From: Acanthosepion esculentum
Taxonomy: Eukaryota > Mollusca > Cephalopoda > Sepiida > Sepiidae
Assembly: GCA_964036315.1 (NCBI GenBank)
Contig: OZ038517.1
Coordinates: forward strand, 21,713,083-21,777,082
Length of the DNA stretch: 64,000 bases
Direction: 5' to 3'
Positions 17,780 through 28,308 of the stretch are shown here, in pieces. The notes below the pieces were generated by a model. That model saw only the letters and a list, made by a program, of their open reading frames with translations, was not told the origin of the DNA and searched no databases. A program made the position numbers and the translations under genes. Each line of letters opens with the position of its first letter. Position 1 is the stretch's first letter.

Positions 17780-19036
17780 AATTTGCAGTGTCAAGAGATT
17801 ATTTGCAAGAACTAGAATTTAGTATTATGGCTTGTAAAAAAGAACTAACAATGAATGAAAAGAACTATATAATCAAAGAAATTAGCAAAGGAAAGTCTTT
17901 GCTTCAAATTTCTAAGGATTTGAAAAGGGATCATCGAACAATCAAGAAAATATGTCAAATGGGAATTCAACCAAGGAAAAAAAAGTCTCAGGCTGAATTC
18001 AGGAATTTAGCAAAGCGATATCTATCACATATCTGAAGAGAATTAATAAGAAACCCAAATGTGTCAAGTGTGTTCATATTTGAGGCCGCTGGAGCTCCTA
18101 TGGTGTCAAGAGAAACAAGGTGTAAAGCATTAAGGAAGTTTGCTGATGTAAAAAATCAAATAAAGAAACCCATTTTAACAAAAAAACATAAGGAAAGAAG
18201 ATTGCAGTGGGCAAAAAAATACATGAAAACTGATTTCAGTAAAGTGCTTTTTACAGATGAATCAAGGATGACCATTGATGGGCCTGATGGATGGGCTCGA
18301 GGATGGGTTTGCAAGCAACATGACTCAAGAAAATTTTTTAAATGCCAACAAGGTGGCAGTGGGATCATGATATGGGCTGGGATTATTGGTAATGAGTTTG
18401 TGGGTCCATTTAAAGTGAAAGACGGGGTTAAAATGAATTCCAAAAGTTACTGTGATTTTCTAGAGCAATATTTCTTTGAATGGCTTGATAACCAGTCATT
18501 AGCCAAGCATAGATCTATGATCTTTATGCAAGACAATGCACCAAGTCATGCATCAAAGTTTACTAAATCCTGGTTGAAAGAAAAGGGATTTGTTGAAGAT
18601 TCTCTTATGGACTAGTCTTCAAATACCTGTGACTGGAATCCCATTGAGAACCTGTGGAGCATCCTCAAGAGAGATATTTATTCTAATGGAAGGCAATTCA
18701 ACAGCAAGTGTGACCTCTGGGAGGCAGTTAAAGTTGATGCAAACAACTTACCAGCCGCTAAAATTCCAAATCTAACATCAGATGTTGACAATAGGCTGCT
18801 AAGTTATTGAAAAGAAAGGAGCATTTGTGCAATAAATTTTAGGAGGTTCTTATTATTTTTTGTTAATATATCTTTTATTTTTAAAATAAAATGTTTTTTT
18901 TATGTTTTTCCTTTAAGAAATTGATGAATTTGTTCTAAAATCTTTTCATATTATTGTTTTACATTAGTTTTACAAGGTATAATAATGTAAAAGTATCAAA
19001 ATAAATAGTTGCAAATAAACTACTGACAGTCAAATT
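17780..19036 (+). mobile_element. Tc1/mariner element, near full length
   Basis: Imperfect terminal inverted repeats: left 'aatttgcagtgtcaagag', then 'attatttgcaa' from 17780. Right, read in reverse complement from 19036, 'aatttgactgtcagtag', then 'tttatttgcaac'. The element is about 1.26 kb with one transposase pseudogene and a short AT-rich 3' region. Exact ends and TA duplication are not certain. Confidence 0.7.
17827..18810 (+). pseudogene. Tc1/mariner transposase, two in-frame stops
   Basis: A single frame of 328 codons from ATG 17827 to TGA 18808-18810 is interrupted only by TGA at 18034-18036 and TAG at 18613-18615. The N-terminal helix-turn-helix region reads 'MNEKNYIIKEISKGKSLLQI'. 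The catalytic part has 'LFTDESRMTIDGPDGW' (first D), 'FMQDNAPSHASKFT' (second D) and 'CDWNPIENLWSILKR' (E of PIE). By my count 37 residues lie between the second D and that E, which would fit a DD37E-type lineage; most Tc1 elements have 34. The C terminus 'LTSDVDNRLLSY' is complete. The enzyme would cut and paste its own element; this copy is dead but young. The frame from 17788 has an in-frame upstream ATG, and 17827 is my preferred start. Confidence 0.88.
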
Positions 19037-19212
19037 TGTCTGTTTTGTTAACTTTGTAAAATTTTTTCCAACCAAAAACAATAGTTTTCTCTATCACTAT
19101 ATATCTAAGTATATTGAGTAGAATCTAAACAACATCATAATAGGACTTTTAACATTAAAGACGCAACGCTTTATACCAATTCATAACTTGCATATAATCT
19201 CTAGACACAGTT

Positions 19213-19337
19213 TATAGTGACTGACACGGTAAATTCTGAAGCTGGAGAGTAAAGAATGAGAATAAAATAGGTGTATTTAGGTTCACCTATCATCCCGTTC
19301 ACACTCCTCCTCAGTCTTTTTAACAGGATTAGAGGAA
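19213..19337 (+). repeat. Dispersed repeat R8, copy 2
   Basis: Nearly identical to 8188-8312 ('gaagctggagagtaaagaat', 'ggttcacctatcatcc', 'cctcctcagtcttttt'). It is immediately followed by a SINE-C tail. Confidence 0.8.
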
Positions 19338-19400
19338 ATCTGCCTTGTCAGTCATGTATTGAAACAGACATGATTGCCTAAGTGTGTATCATGCATGGCA
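19338..19400 (+). repeat. SINE-C tail, copy 1
   Basis: 'atctgccttgtcagtcatgt' followed by 'tgcatggcacatactgactg' is the SINE-C 3' end without a head. Confidence 0.7.
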
Positions 19401-19584
19401 CATACTGACTGATTTTTATATGATTAATTTCTGACGCTTCCTTTATAAAATACCTGAAAGAAAACTAAAAGAAAGTTAATAAGCAAAAAAAGTCATTAAC
19501 CTTTCAGACCCCTTGGTGACTTTCGGGGGACACTGAATATTATATTACAGAAGAAAATGGAAAATAACTGTAAGAAAATCTTCT

Positions 19585-19655
19585 GCCACATCAGTTATGA
19601 ATTGAAAGAGACATGATCACCCAAGTGTGTATCATGTATGGCACTTAACTGACTG
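19585..19655 (+). repeat. SINE-C tail, copy 2
   Basis: 'ttctgccacatcagttatga' followed by 'catgtatggcacttaactga', a second headless tail about 245 bp after the first. Confidence 0.65.
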
Positions 19656-20060
19656 TATATAATAAAAGGTAATTCGTATATATGATGTACAAATTTATCT
19701 GTCAGACTAGGTTTGGGTTGCTGAATGATGAAATGGGTAAAAAACTCCTCTGTTACACATTTCATCCTTCAAAAGGACTTCAGGCTAATTGTGGTTTTAT
19801 TGATGGAGTTTTATTTATACATAAGGATGGGGGAAAGAAAGATTACAGTCTCTAGTGAGCCCCTGACTATTCATGTTTAGCATTTGTGGCTTCACACATT
19901 CATGGATTTTTCTTTAGAACATATGTAATTTTATTTGTGGAAACCCTGAATATTCGTGTGTTTTTCTGAAGAACATATGTAGAAATTATTCGCTGAGAAC
20001 TCCCTTGACTTGTGTACTTTTTCGATAGAACATTTAAAATTATCGCAGTTAGCTCCCCTT
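19656..20060 (+). repeat. Three degenerate repeats of about 75 bp
   Basis: Between about 19860 and 20040 the pattern 'tattc(g/a)tg(t)...tttttc...gaacat' recurs three times ('agaacatatgtaattttatt', 'agaacatatgtagaaattat', 'agaacatttaaaattatc'). Source element not identified. The rest of the stretch is featureless. Confidence 0.45.
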
Positions 20061-20600
20061 CATTTCCTTAACCCTTCACCAGGGGTCTCTCTCTCCCGGG
20101 AGTATAAATACTAGCTGACCTTTCGCCTCTTTCTCTCTTTTCTCTGCTTACGCGCACGTGCGAGGAACTATGTCGATTTCGGCCACAGGCCGAAACCTCG
20201 CACGTGGGGCGAGGTACAAAAAACTTTCTCTAAAAATTTCCAATATGTGAACTCTTATACACAACCAGCGTCTCCCATATTCTGGGAACACGCTAAAACA
20301 AAATTCACCCCGTACGGACATTCAACTAAAAACAACACACACACAACTTTCCATACAGACACTGTAACATTTTATTCATGTCTTCAATGTATTGTAATTC
20401 GTGTTTTAATCTATTTGTAATTCACGTATTAATATATAATTGTTTTGTACATATATATCGGTCTTGTTTGTTTTCTTTTGCTTTCTTTGGACTCCATTAA
20501 AGTCCAACATTCTTATGTAGCTGGACCGGCCAGCGGAAGCCATAACCTAGAGATAACTCATCTTCTCTTCTTCCATTCACACACCGCATAGGTCCACTAC
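20061..20600 (+). mobile_element. Possible solo LTR or promoter-like segment
   Basis: A TATA box (tataaata, 20103-20110) follows 'ctctctctcccgggag'. About 60 bp further is a GC-rich hairpin region ('cgcgcacgtgcgagg' pairing with 'cctcgcacgtg', and 'tcggccacaggccga'). A polyadenylation-like 'attaaag' lies near 20508. This order fits U3-R-U5 of an LTR, but no second copy, primer-binding site or target duplication was identified, and the boundaries are guesses. Confidence 0.3.
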
Positions 20601-21230
20601 AAAATATTCTTGTATTATTTGCCTGTTATTTAAGTGACTTAAAACATATAACAGTCTATTTTTATTGTAAAAATTGGCAGAATTGTACATTTTCATTGTA
20701 AAAAAAAACAAATGCTAAAACATGCGTAGTACTTGGGCTTTGTTCTTTGTTAGGGGCTGCGGCTGGGGTCTTAAAAGTGGCTTATGCTAAGTCTGAGGGC
20801 ATCAACACAGTTCTGTTTTTTTAGAAAATGTTTTAAACTTTATATTTTATGCCTTGTTACACATATTTTATACAGTATTTTCAATGGTTGTATCGATCTA
20901 TGCGTAATTAAAAACAGTTATTGTACGTATGAAAGAAAATTTATGCTAAGTGTATGGTCACTGATACTATTTTTCAGAAATGTATTAAAAAGGGTCTGAA
21001 ATGTTTCTAAAATGTTTAGGGTGAAAGGTTAAGGCATATGGGGTTTTAACAATCAAAATAGGTACTTATAAGCACTTGGGGGTGGGGTTACAAACAGAAA
21101 AAATGTGCCTGTATAAATGTACAAAAGCACACTTATCAATTACTTCGGAATATTAAGTGCTGGATAAATTATTCTTTTTCTGATTGAATGGCACCTGTAG
21201 CATGCAGAAGGGGATGCAGAGGATGCAACT
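20601..21230. other. No recognisable feature
   Basis: AT-rich. The 71-codon frame at 20784-20999 has no recognised motif. Confidence 0.5.
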
Positions 21231-21790
21231 GCTGAATAAATCTCAATTCAAGTCTGAAAGCGTCCTGAGTATGATGATAAACTACGTCCAACAGCACGGC
21301 CTCTGATAATACATTTTTGGAAAATAATGTTGTCAGTTGTACAATTTTGGAAAAATATTACCGGCTATATTTTTTTTTTTTTTTTTTTTTTTGAAAGAAT
21401 AGTGTTGGCGGCTATACATATTTGAAAAAAATTACCAGCTATACATTTTTGGAAAAAATATTACCAGCTATATATTTTTGGAAAAAATAATATTACCAGC
21501 TATACATTTTTGGAAAAAATAATATTACGAGCTATACGTTTTTGGAAAAATATAATATTTCCAGCTATACATTTTGTGAAAATAATATTACCAGCTGTAT
21601 GTTTTGGAAAAATAATATTACCAACTATATGTTTTAGAAAAAAATAATATTACCAGCTATACATTTTTGAGGTAAAAAGACGTTATCAGCTATACATTCT
21701 TGAAGAAAAAATATTATAAAAATAAATAATTTTTTGGTATTAAATGACCCATTGAGGTTGATATGCTGTAAAAAACAAACCAATCAAGTC
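21231..21790 (-). repeat. SINE-B copy, minus strand, with expanded inner repeats
   Basis: On the minus strand it starts 'ttggtttgttttttacagca' and 'tcaacctcaatgggtcat', and ends at 'gtagtttatcatcata'. The middle is an array of about nine units of roughly 40 bp around 'accagctatacatttttgga'; other SINE-B copies have two to four such units. Confidence 0.75.
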
Positions 21791-22499
21791 TGAAACTTGT
21801 TCTCTGAATGGATTGATAGAAAAAAGTAGAAAGAGTAGATGCTGATGAAATAAGGAATTCTATTCAAAGATTATAGGATGTAACAGAAACCTGGAGATCA
21901 CAGGAGAATGTTCTCAAAATGAAAATGCTTTTATTCTAAATAATTCATTGAATCATCAATATCTTTCATGTGATTTTTCTTTAGACTGTGTTTTAATCAA
22001 TCTTAAAAGATAGTCAATAGCTAAGTTCCCTTGGAGATATCTAATCCTAGCAATAAATTATTGTAGATTAATTCTAGAAGTAAATTGCTATGAATTAGTA
22101 TAATGCTTCTGCTCTGGGAATTATACTTGATGGTTTAGAAAACCTGATGGCATGTCAAAACGTACTTTCGTATCAATTCAGATTGTTCAGAGTCAAGTCT
22201 TAAACATTTAAGCACTGCCTTACAGAAGGATAGTGTTTTTATATATGGAATAGAGCAATATCTTTCATTTTTTTAAATAATTTATTTCTATTAAATTTAT
22301 TACTGTTATTTATACTAGTTATTTATGCAGTCCACTGCAGGCATTCTCCAAAGTTAGTCTGAGTAATGAGCCTTTCCCTGCAATTCTGATTCATGATGCA
22401 TTAGCAAGGGACTTTAATTAAGAACTGTTCTTCTCTGAGATTAGTTTCCTTGCTAATCCTAGAACTTAGTCAACACTACTATTCTAACACTATGACTGA
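21791..22499. other. No recognisable feature
   Basis: AT-rich; no supported gene, repeat or RNA. Confidence 0.5.
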
Positions 22500-23110
22500 G
22501 ACATCCGCATAGAAGTGGATGATGAATGATTTTATCGCAGTCTTAGTTGTTTTACATTTTTTATGACCAGCTGTGAAGTCTGTGTAATGGGATCTTCAAA
22601 AGTAGCCACCCACTTGACCAAAAGAGAATAAAATAATAGATGAATAAATGAAAACTTTTGGGAACAAGTAACAACAAACTGGATATTGAAGATTTCTTTT
22701 TGCATGCTTATATGAACAAACAGTTAAGATTGAAAGTAGTTTTAGACTACCTGTTTGCAAAGTCCAACTCTTCCTTGAGGTAGACAAAGTGCAACCTGTG
22801 CATCACAATGTAGAATTGAATAGAGGCTTAGTAGCAGAGTTCTCACTAGTTGAAAGGAAAAGCTGATCTGCTAGACTCATGGCAGAAGTTGTCCCAAATG
22901 TCACTCACCCACTCAGACCACAACAAAATATAAGAGAGACAGTATTCATCTGTTTCATTTCTTGCCATGTTTATTTTCGCCTTTTGTTTCCTTGTGAACC
23001 AGCAATAGACCCAGTTTTTGTGCATGCCAATAACATGAACAGGAATAGATGCCATGTGCAGTTAAGTGCCTGATTGGTGAAAAGCTGAGGGAGGTCTTTC
23101 TTGCATGTTT
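22500..23110 (+). repeat. Dispersed repeat R3, copy 1
   Basis: Blocks in order are shared with 34480-35110: 'cacttgaccaaaagagaata', 'gaaaacttttgggaacaagt', 'gaaaggaaaagctgatct', 'catggcagaagttg', 'tccttgtgaac', 'gaaaagctgag'. Divergence is high. The short open frames on both strands here (22596-22787, 22846-23073) differ between the copies, so I do not call a gene. Confidence 0.65.
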
Positions 23111-23820
23111 ACACTATTTTATTCATAACTGGAGAAAGAAGGGATAAAGTCATGCTTTCCCCAAGGGCGTTAGTGAGAAATGAATACAACAACATGAAAA
23201 TAAATTTTAACTTAGCCTACCAATTCCATTTTTGTACTAAAATTGCATCACTCCGACATCTGCATATAAGCATGTCAAGAATTTCCTGCACCTCCTACTG
23301 TCAAAAAAAATAAAGCTGCAATGTCATCAACATTGTCTTCAGATGATGACTGAGATTAGGCAGCTTTTTCAGGAGCAAAGCATTATTACCACTTATGCAG
23401 GATACCCCAGCAATACCTTATAATATCACCAGATTTTGCTGACTTTTTTTTTCATCACAGTGTAGAATGCCTGATGAGATCTCAGCCTCAGACTATATTG
23501 CTATTATTAATTTTTTTTATGTTCACATCTTTTCAGTCAATGTTCAGGAGTTTCGAAATAAAATGTTAATTCAAAAATGCAAAATTTGAATTAACAGAGC
23601 AAATAACGATATCAAGATATTTAGTGGTGAACATGAACTTGAGTTTAGGCAAACGCCCTTTGTAGAAGTAATTAATTGAAAATGCTTCTCATTGTCGCTG
23701 CATATTTATCCTGAAGTCTGGAATGTTAGTTTTGGCTTATTAATTCATTCAATAAATTCTGCAAAGATTTGATATTTATTACATCTAGAGAGTGTTAATC
23801 TTTTATAAAAATAAAAAGCC
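23111..23820. other. No recognisable feature
   Basis: AT-rich sequence without repeat or coding signature; leads into the pyrimidine tract. Confidence 0.5.
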
Positions 23821-24652
23821 CCCCCACTCTCTCTTACTTTTTCTCTCTCTCACATTATCTTTCTTTTTCTTTCTCACTTGATCTCTCTCTCCTTTCTTCC
23901 ATTCTCTTTCTGTCTTTATTGTTTTATTGCTTTTCTGTCTTGTCTTTTCTGTCTTTCTCTTTCTGTCTTTTCTCTCTGTCTGTCTTTTCTATTTTTCTCT
24001 CTTTCTCTCTCTTTCTCTCTTTTTCTCTCTTTCTCTCTTTTTCTCTTTCTCTCTGTCTTTTCTCTCTTTTTTCTCTGTCTTTTCTCTCTTTTTTCTCTGT
24101 CTTTTCTTCTCTTTTTTCTCTGTCTTTTCTCTCTTTTTTCTCTGTCTTTTCTCTCTTTTCTCTTTTTGTCTTTTCTCTCTTTTCTCTTTTTGTCTTTTCT
24201 CTCTTTTCTCTTTTTGTCTTTTCTCTCTTTTCTCTTTTTGTCTTTTCTCTCTTTTCTCTTTTTGTCTTTTCTCTCTTTTCTCTTTTTGTCTTTTCTCTCT
24301 TTTCTCTTTTTGTCTTTTCTCTTTCTCTTTATGCCTTTTCTTTTTTTCTCTCCCCTTCTATCTTTCTTTATTTGTCCTTTTCTTTGGCCTTTCTTTCTTT
24401 CTCTTTCTGTCTTTTCTTTCTTTCTCTTTCTGTCTTTTCTTTCTTTCTCTTTCTGTCTTTTCTTTCTTTCTCTTTCTGTCTTTTCTTTCTTTCTCTTTCT
24501 GTCTTTTCTTTCTTTCTCTTTCTGGGCTCTGTTTCTCATTCTCACTATTTTTCTCTTTCTCCTTCTCTCCGTTTCTCTTCCTCTATCTCTCTCTTTTTTT
24601 CTCCTCTTCCTCTCTCTATCTTTCTTCTAATTCCTTTCTCTCTTTCTCAGGA
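23821..24652 (+). repeat. Long pyrimidine tract with 24-bp and 23-bp arrays
   Basis: Over 800 bp the plus strand is almost all C and T. About 24140-24320 is a tandem array of a 24-bp unit ('gtcttttctctcttttctct' plus tttt). About 24405-24520 is an array of a 23-bp unit ('gtcttttctttctttctctt' plus tct). Frames of 209-274 codons on both strands (for example 23919-24743 +, 23916-24545 -) are F/L/S- or K/R/E-only low complexity and are not genes. Confidence 0.95.
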
Positions 24653-24779
24653 TTTGGACAAACATGGCTCTTTACAGCCTATATATTTATCCATATTTCA
24701 TAAAGAATCAGTTGTGAAAAGCCTGGCCCCTTTCACACCATAAACTCTACACTTCTATGACTGTTCTTAGGGGGTATAG

Positions 24780-24990
24780 TGGGTGGAGTGTTTGCCCTTT
24801 GTTTCCCCTATGGTGTTTATATCGAGACACCCCATTCAACTGCTTCGAGGAAATCCACTTTTGATTTGGATTCAAAGTTGTACTTCTTCTAGACTGGTTG
24901 CCAATCAAGACTATTAGCAATAGTTGTTGGGGAGAAAAGATGGATTCATGTCTTCGCTAAGGACCTTAATATAAACTATTTTAGCTAAAA
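24780..24990 (+). repeat. SINE-like module related to SINE-C body
   Basis: 'cttcttctagactggttgcc' and 'ttggggagaaaagatggatt' match modules at 11410-11440 and in SINE-C bodies. The head region 'gggggtatagtgggtggagt' differs. Family uncertain. Confidence 0.45.
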
Positions 24991-25035
24991 TTTGAATTCA
25001 GTTAGCTGATTTCCATTTTTCATAGTAACATTTGT

Positions 25036-25237
25036 TGTGAAGTAAATAGTACCCCCCCCCCCCCGATGACTATATGAACAAGTCCATTACTATAAGAACT
25101 CCAGGTCAGAGGTAAGACTAATAGCCATTTGTAGTCAGTCTTCAGATTAACTATACAGACATCATGGGGAGTAGCCAAAGCATTACATGTAGAGAATCCT
25201 TATACAAAGTAAATTATATAAAGTAAGAGTGAAATGG
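25036..25237 (+). repeat. 5' LTR of Ty3/gypsy-like element
   Basis: Starts 'tgtgaagtaaatagtac' and ends near 'agagtgaaatggtgca'. It matches 31082-31280 over its length ('cattactataagaactccag', 'gtcagaggtaagact', 'gagaatccttatacaaagta'). A poly-C run of about 13 bases at 25053 replaces 'actactgttgtct' of the 3' LTR. LTR length is about 200 bp. Confidence 0.8.
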
Positions 25238-25241
25238 TGCA

Positions 25242-25690
25242 TTGGAGGTGCATGAATCAAATCAAAAAAGAGGATATTTTTTTGTCACAAATGCTGGTAT
25301 CATCAACAAACATTGTAAAAAGTTTAGAATAAATGAAATGACTCCAGATATATTCAAAGGATTAATTTTCGTGCAATGTTTAACAACTAAAAATGATGCT
25401 GAAATATTAGCAAAAATTTTAAAAATTGAACAAAACAATATCACACTGCAAGAAACAGTGGATGAATGTCAGACAATGCTAAATCTGAAACACAGTGCTG
25501 AAGAAATTCAGAAAAAGGAATGTGCATTGGTACTAAGAAAGGATAAATGTACAAAAAAGAGAATAAATCCTTGTTTTACATGTGTTAAATTACAATTTGG
25601 AAAAGATGGTCAATTTAAAAATGCAGAATGTTACAAGTGTGGTAAACCATGATATATAAAGCCATGATGCAAAAGCAAGGCCTAAAAAAT
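25242..25690 (+). pseudogene. Gag/nucleocapsid remnant
   Basis: An open frame of 136 codons starts at 25242, five bases after the 5' LTR. It ends in a Cys-rich segment: 'INPCFTCVKLQFGKDG', 'FKNAECYKCGKP'. The zinc knuckle C-X2-C-X4-H-X4-C is recognisable across the end of the frame, with the His codon changed to Tyr and two TGA stops inside (25650-25652 and about 25665). Gag packages the element RNA; the N-terminal capsid part is shortened. Spacing to the LTR leaves almost no leader. Confidence 0.7.
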
Positions 25691-25775
25691 GTCCACAGGA
25701 AGAAATTAGCACACAGCATTGCGATGAATAAAATGGTTACAGAAAACAAAAGAAAATTTGTAAATGTGAAAATAA

Positions 25776-26000
25776 TGTAGATATGAAAATGCCACTGGAC
25801 ACTGGTAATGATATTTCAATAATCAGTGAAACCACATAGAAGGAAATTGGAAAGCCTTTATCAAAAAGGACTTCCAAAGTTAGGATTTCAGTTTCTGGTG
25901 AGAAATTTTATTTTTTGAGAAATGACTTGTAATGTCTCATTCCGTAATAAGCATGTAAAAATTAAAGATTACGTATGAGAAAATGCTACAAATTTATTTG
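25776..26000 (+). pseudogene. Retroviral-type aspartic protease remnant
   Basis: The active-site motif LDTG lies at 25795-25806 in 'MPLDTGNDISIISETT', followed by a stop and 'EIGKPLSKRTSKVRISVSGE'. Such proteases dimerise to process Gag-Pol. Several stops follow ('CLIP', then stops), so it is dead. Confidence 0.75.
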
Positions 26001-26169
26001 GTATTGACTGGATGAAATTATTTGAACTTTTGTATTTGCCAATAAATGATTATTGTAAAAACATGAGAGGACAAGCGACCAATTTAAAAAGTCAGAGTGA
26101 AAATCCTTAGGAAGAATTAAAAAAAGGTTTTCCAGATGTTCTGTAAAATGAACTGAGTCAGTGTTCAAA

Positions 26170-26404
26170 ATTCAAGGTGGATTTTCAGATATAGAAAGGT
26201 TTGACACCATTATTTAAGCTGAAATGGAGTGTACCATTTGCAGCATTAGAACAAATTAATGAAGTGTTGGACAGACTCAAAAGAATTGGTGTAATAGAAA
26301 AATATTAACCATTCAAAATGGGCTGCACCAGCAGTGTATGTAAAGAAAAGAAATAAAATTTGTGTTTGCACAGATTTCTCGATAAGATTAAACAATTGTT
26401 TAGA
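26170..26404 (+). pseudogene. Reverse transcriptase N-terminal remnant
   Basis: Reads 'LKWSVPFAALEQINEVLDRL', 'KRIGVIEK', then a frameshift and 'NKICVCTDFS'. This corresponds to the fingers region (P-x-A...L-x-x-G-I/V-I-E, then 'ICVDFR/TDF'). It is broken by the SINE-C insertion that starts at about 26405. Confidence 0.75.
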
Positions 26405-26705
26405 AACCAGTCATGTGTGATACATGCTAAGATGATCATGTATCTTTCAATACATAACTGACAAGGCAGATTTTTTTTCTTCCTGCAGTAGGTTGCCTTT
26501 TCTTTCTGCAGTAGACCAGTTGCCATCCAAGGCTGTAGAACCCGGTTTGTCCTGCTATTTACCCATAGCTGAGGGGAGAAGAGGATTTATACCTTTCTCA
26601 AAGGTATTAGCACATAAGTGAATGTAATGGATTTGACTGGAATTCGAACTCTGCTCTCCGATTCCTCAATCCGAGCCACTATCCATTACTCCACCGTGCA
26701 TCCTT
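26405..26705 (-). repeat. SINE-C inserted in the LTR element
   Basis: Minus-strand SINE-C from head ('ggagtaatggatagtggctc') to tail ('acatgatcatctta'). Body motifs 'acccatagctgaggggaga' and 'aacccggtttgtcctgct' are intact on the plus strand. Confidence 0.85.
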
Positions 26706-26839
26706 GAATAGTAACTTACTTAATTCTCGAAAAGAGTAAGCATTTTAACCGCTGCTAGTTATGAAAAGGAAGATTCATATAATTTCATGTAAATCACTTT
26801 TTGATTGCACTTATTGGAGTTTTTCCACTTGAATCAGTT

Positions 26840-27115
26840 ATGTGCCATGCATGATACACGTTTAGGCGATCATGTATCTTTCGATACATGACTGACGAGG
26901 CAGATTTTTTTCCTTCCCACAGTAGGTTGCCATTTCTTTTTGCGGTAGATCATTTGCCATCCAAGGCTATAGAACCTAGTTTGTCCTGCTGTTTACCCAT
27001 AACTGGGGGGAGAAGAAGAGGATTCATACCTTTCTCAAGGGTATTAGCATGTAAGTGACTGTAATAGACTGGAGTGGAATTCGAACTTGGCACGCCGATT
27101 CCTCAATCCGAGAGT
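26840..27115 (-). repeat. Second SINE-C in the LTR element
   Basis: Minus-strand copy with tail at 26845 ('tgccatgcatgatacacgtt') and head ending 'cgattcctcaatccgag' at 27115, where RT sequence resumes. Its head half is included in the 716-bp tandem duplication. Confidence 0.85.
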
Positions 27116-27690
27116 TTAGAAACACATAACTAAATTTTATCAAAGTTAAACATCAGAAGAATAATTTCAAAGCTAGATCTCTCTTAAGCATATTCAGAAA
27201 TTCAGATTGAAAATGAATGTTCAGAATTAACGACCATAAATACACACTGAGGATTATATAAGTTTAACCGACTTCCTTTTGGTATAAAGGCAGCAGCAGC
27301 TATTTTTCAACAAGCCATGGATACTGATTTTGCAATGGCATTTTTGGATGATATATTGATTAAAAGTGTACCGAAAGAATAACATGTTAGGCATATCAGC
27401 TGCTATTTTTCAACAAGCCATGGATACCATGCTGGTGGATTTTGATTTCGCAGTGGCATATCTAGATGATATTTTGATCAAGAGTGTATTGAAAGAACAA
27501 CATGTCAGGCATATTAAAACAATTCTGCAAAAACAAAGAGAATACAAATTCAAGCTTAGTGAAGAAAAATGTGAATTGTTTTTGCCAAAAATAAAATACC
27601 TGGGACAAATTATTGATAAAAATGATAGGAAACAAGATTTATCGAGAGCAAATGCAATTTGAAATATACCTACACCAACAAACGTAACAA
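27115..27690 (+). pseudogene. Reverse transcriptase core, first copy
   Basis: Translation with frameshifts includes 'LNRLPFGIKAAAAIFQQAMD' and the catalytic 'AYLDDILIKS' (YLDD about 27459-27470), then 'RHIKTILQKQREYKFKLSEE' and 'LFLPKIKYLGQIIDKN'. The stretch from 'AAAAIFQQAMD' to 'DDILIKS' occurs twice in a row (about 27295-27390 and 27395-27490), an internal duplication of roughly 110 bp. The longest open frame is 27366-27662. Confidence 0.85.
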
Positions 27691-27830
27691 CCTAGTCTGT
27701 CCTGCTGTTTACCCATATCTGGGAGGGAGAAGAAAGGATTCATACCTTTCTCAAGGGTATTAGCATGTAAGTGAATGTAATGGACTTGACTGGAATTCGA
27801 ACTTGGATCTCCAATTCCTCAATCTGAGTG
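27691..27830 (-). repeat. SINE-C head half duplicated with RT
   Basis: 'cctagtctgtcctgctgttt' at 27691 repeats 26975 at a distance of 716 bp and ends at the same junction into 'gtttagaaacacataact'. It arose by tandem duplication and not by a separate insertion. Confidence 0.85.
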
Positions 27831-28308
27831 TTTAGAAACACATAACTAAATTTTTTCAAAGTTGAACATCAGAAGAATAATTTCAAAGCTAGATCTCTCT
27901 GAAGCATATTTACAAATTCAGATTGAAAATGAATGTTCAGAATTAACGACCATAAATACACACTGAGGATTATGTAAGTTTAATTGACTTCCTTTTGGTA
28001 TAAAGGCAGCAGCAGCTATTTTTCAACGAGCCATGGATACCGATTTTGCAATGGCATTTTTGGATGATATTTTGATCAAAAGTGTGTCGAAAGAACAACA
28101 TGTCAGGCATATCAAAACAATCATGCAAAAACAAAGAGAATACAAATTCAAGCTTAGTGAAGAAAAATGTGAATTGTTTTTGCCAAAACTAAAATACCTG
28201 GGACAAATTATTGATAAAAATGATAGGAAACCAGATCTGTCTAGAGCAAATGCAATTAGAAATATACCTACACCAAGAAACGTTACAAGCTCTTTTGGGA
28301 CTGGTTAA
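27831..28308 (+). pseudogene. Reverse transcriptase core, duplicate copy
   Basis: Repeats 27115-27662 at about 95% by eye. The box reads FLDD here (28057-28068) in 'MAFLDDILIKSVSKEQHVRH'. The frame 28033-28308 covers the palm and thumb start and ends at a frameshift in 'PRNVTSSFGTG', where 'ALLGLVNCY' follows in another frame. Confidence 0.85.

Noticed and set aside
20130..20200. Hammerhead at the GC-rich hairpin
   Set aside because: GAAAC and a stem II-like hairpin are present, but no CTGANGA box precedes it.
23878..24743. Frames of 209-274 codons on both strands
   Set aside because: Products of the pyrimidine tract, only F/L/S or K/R/E.
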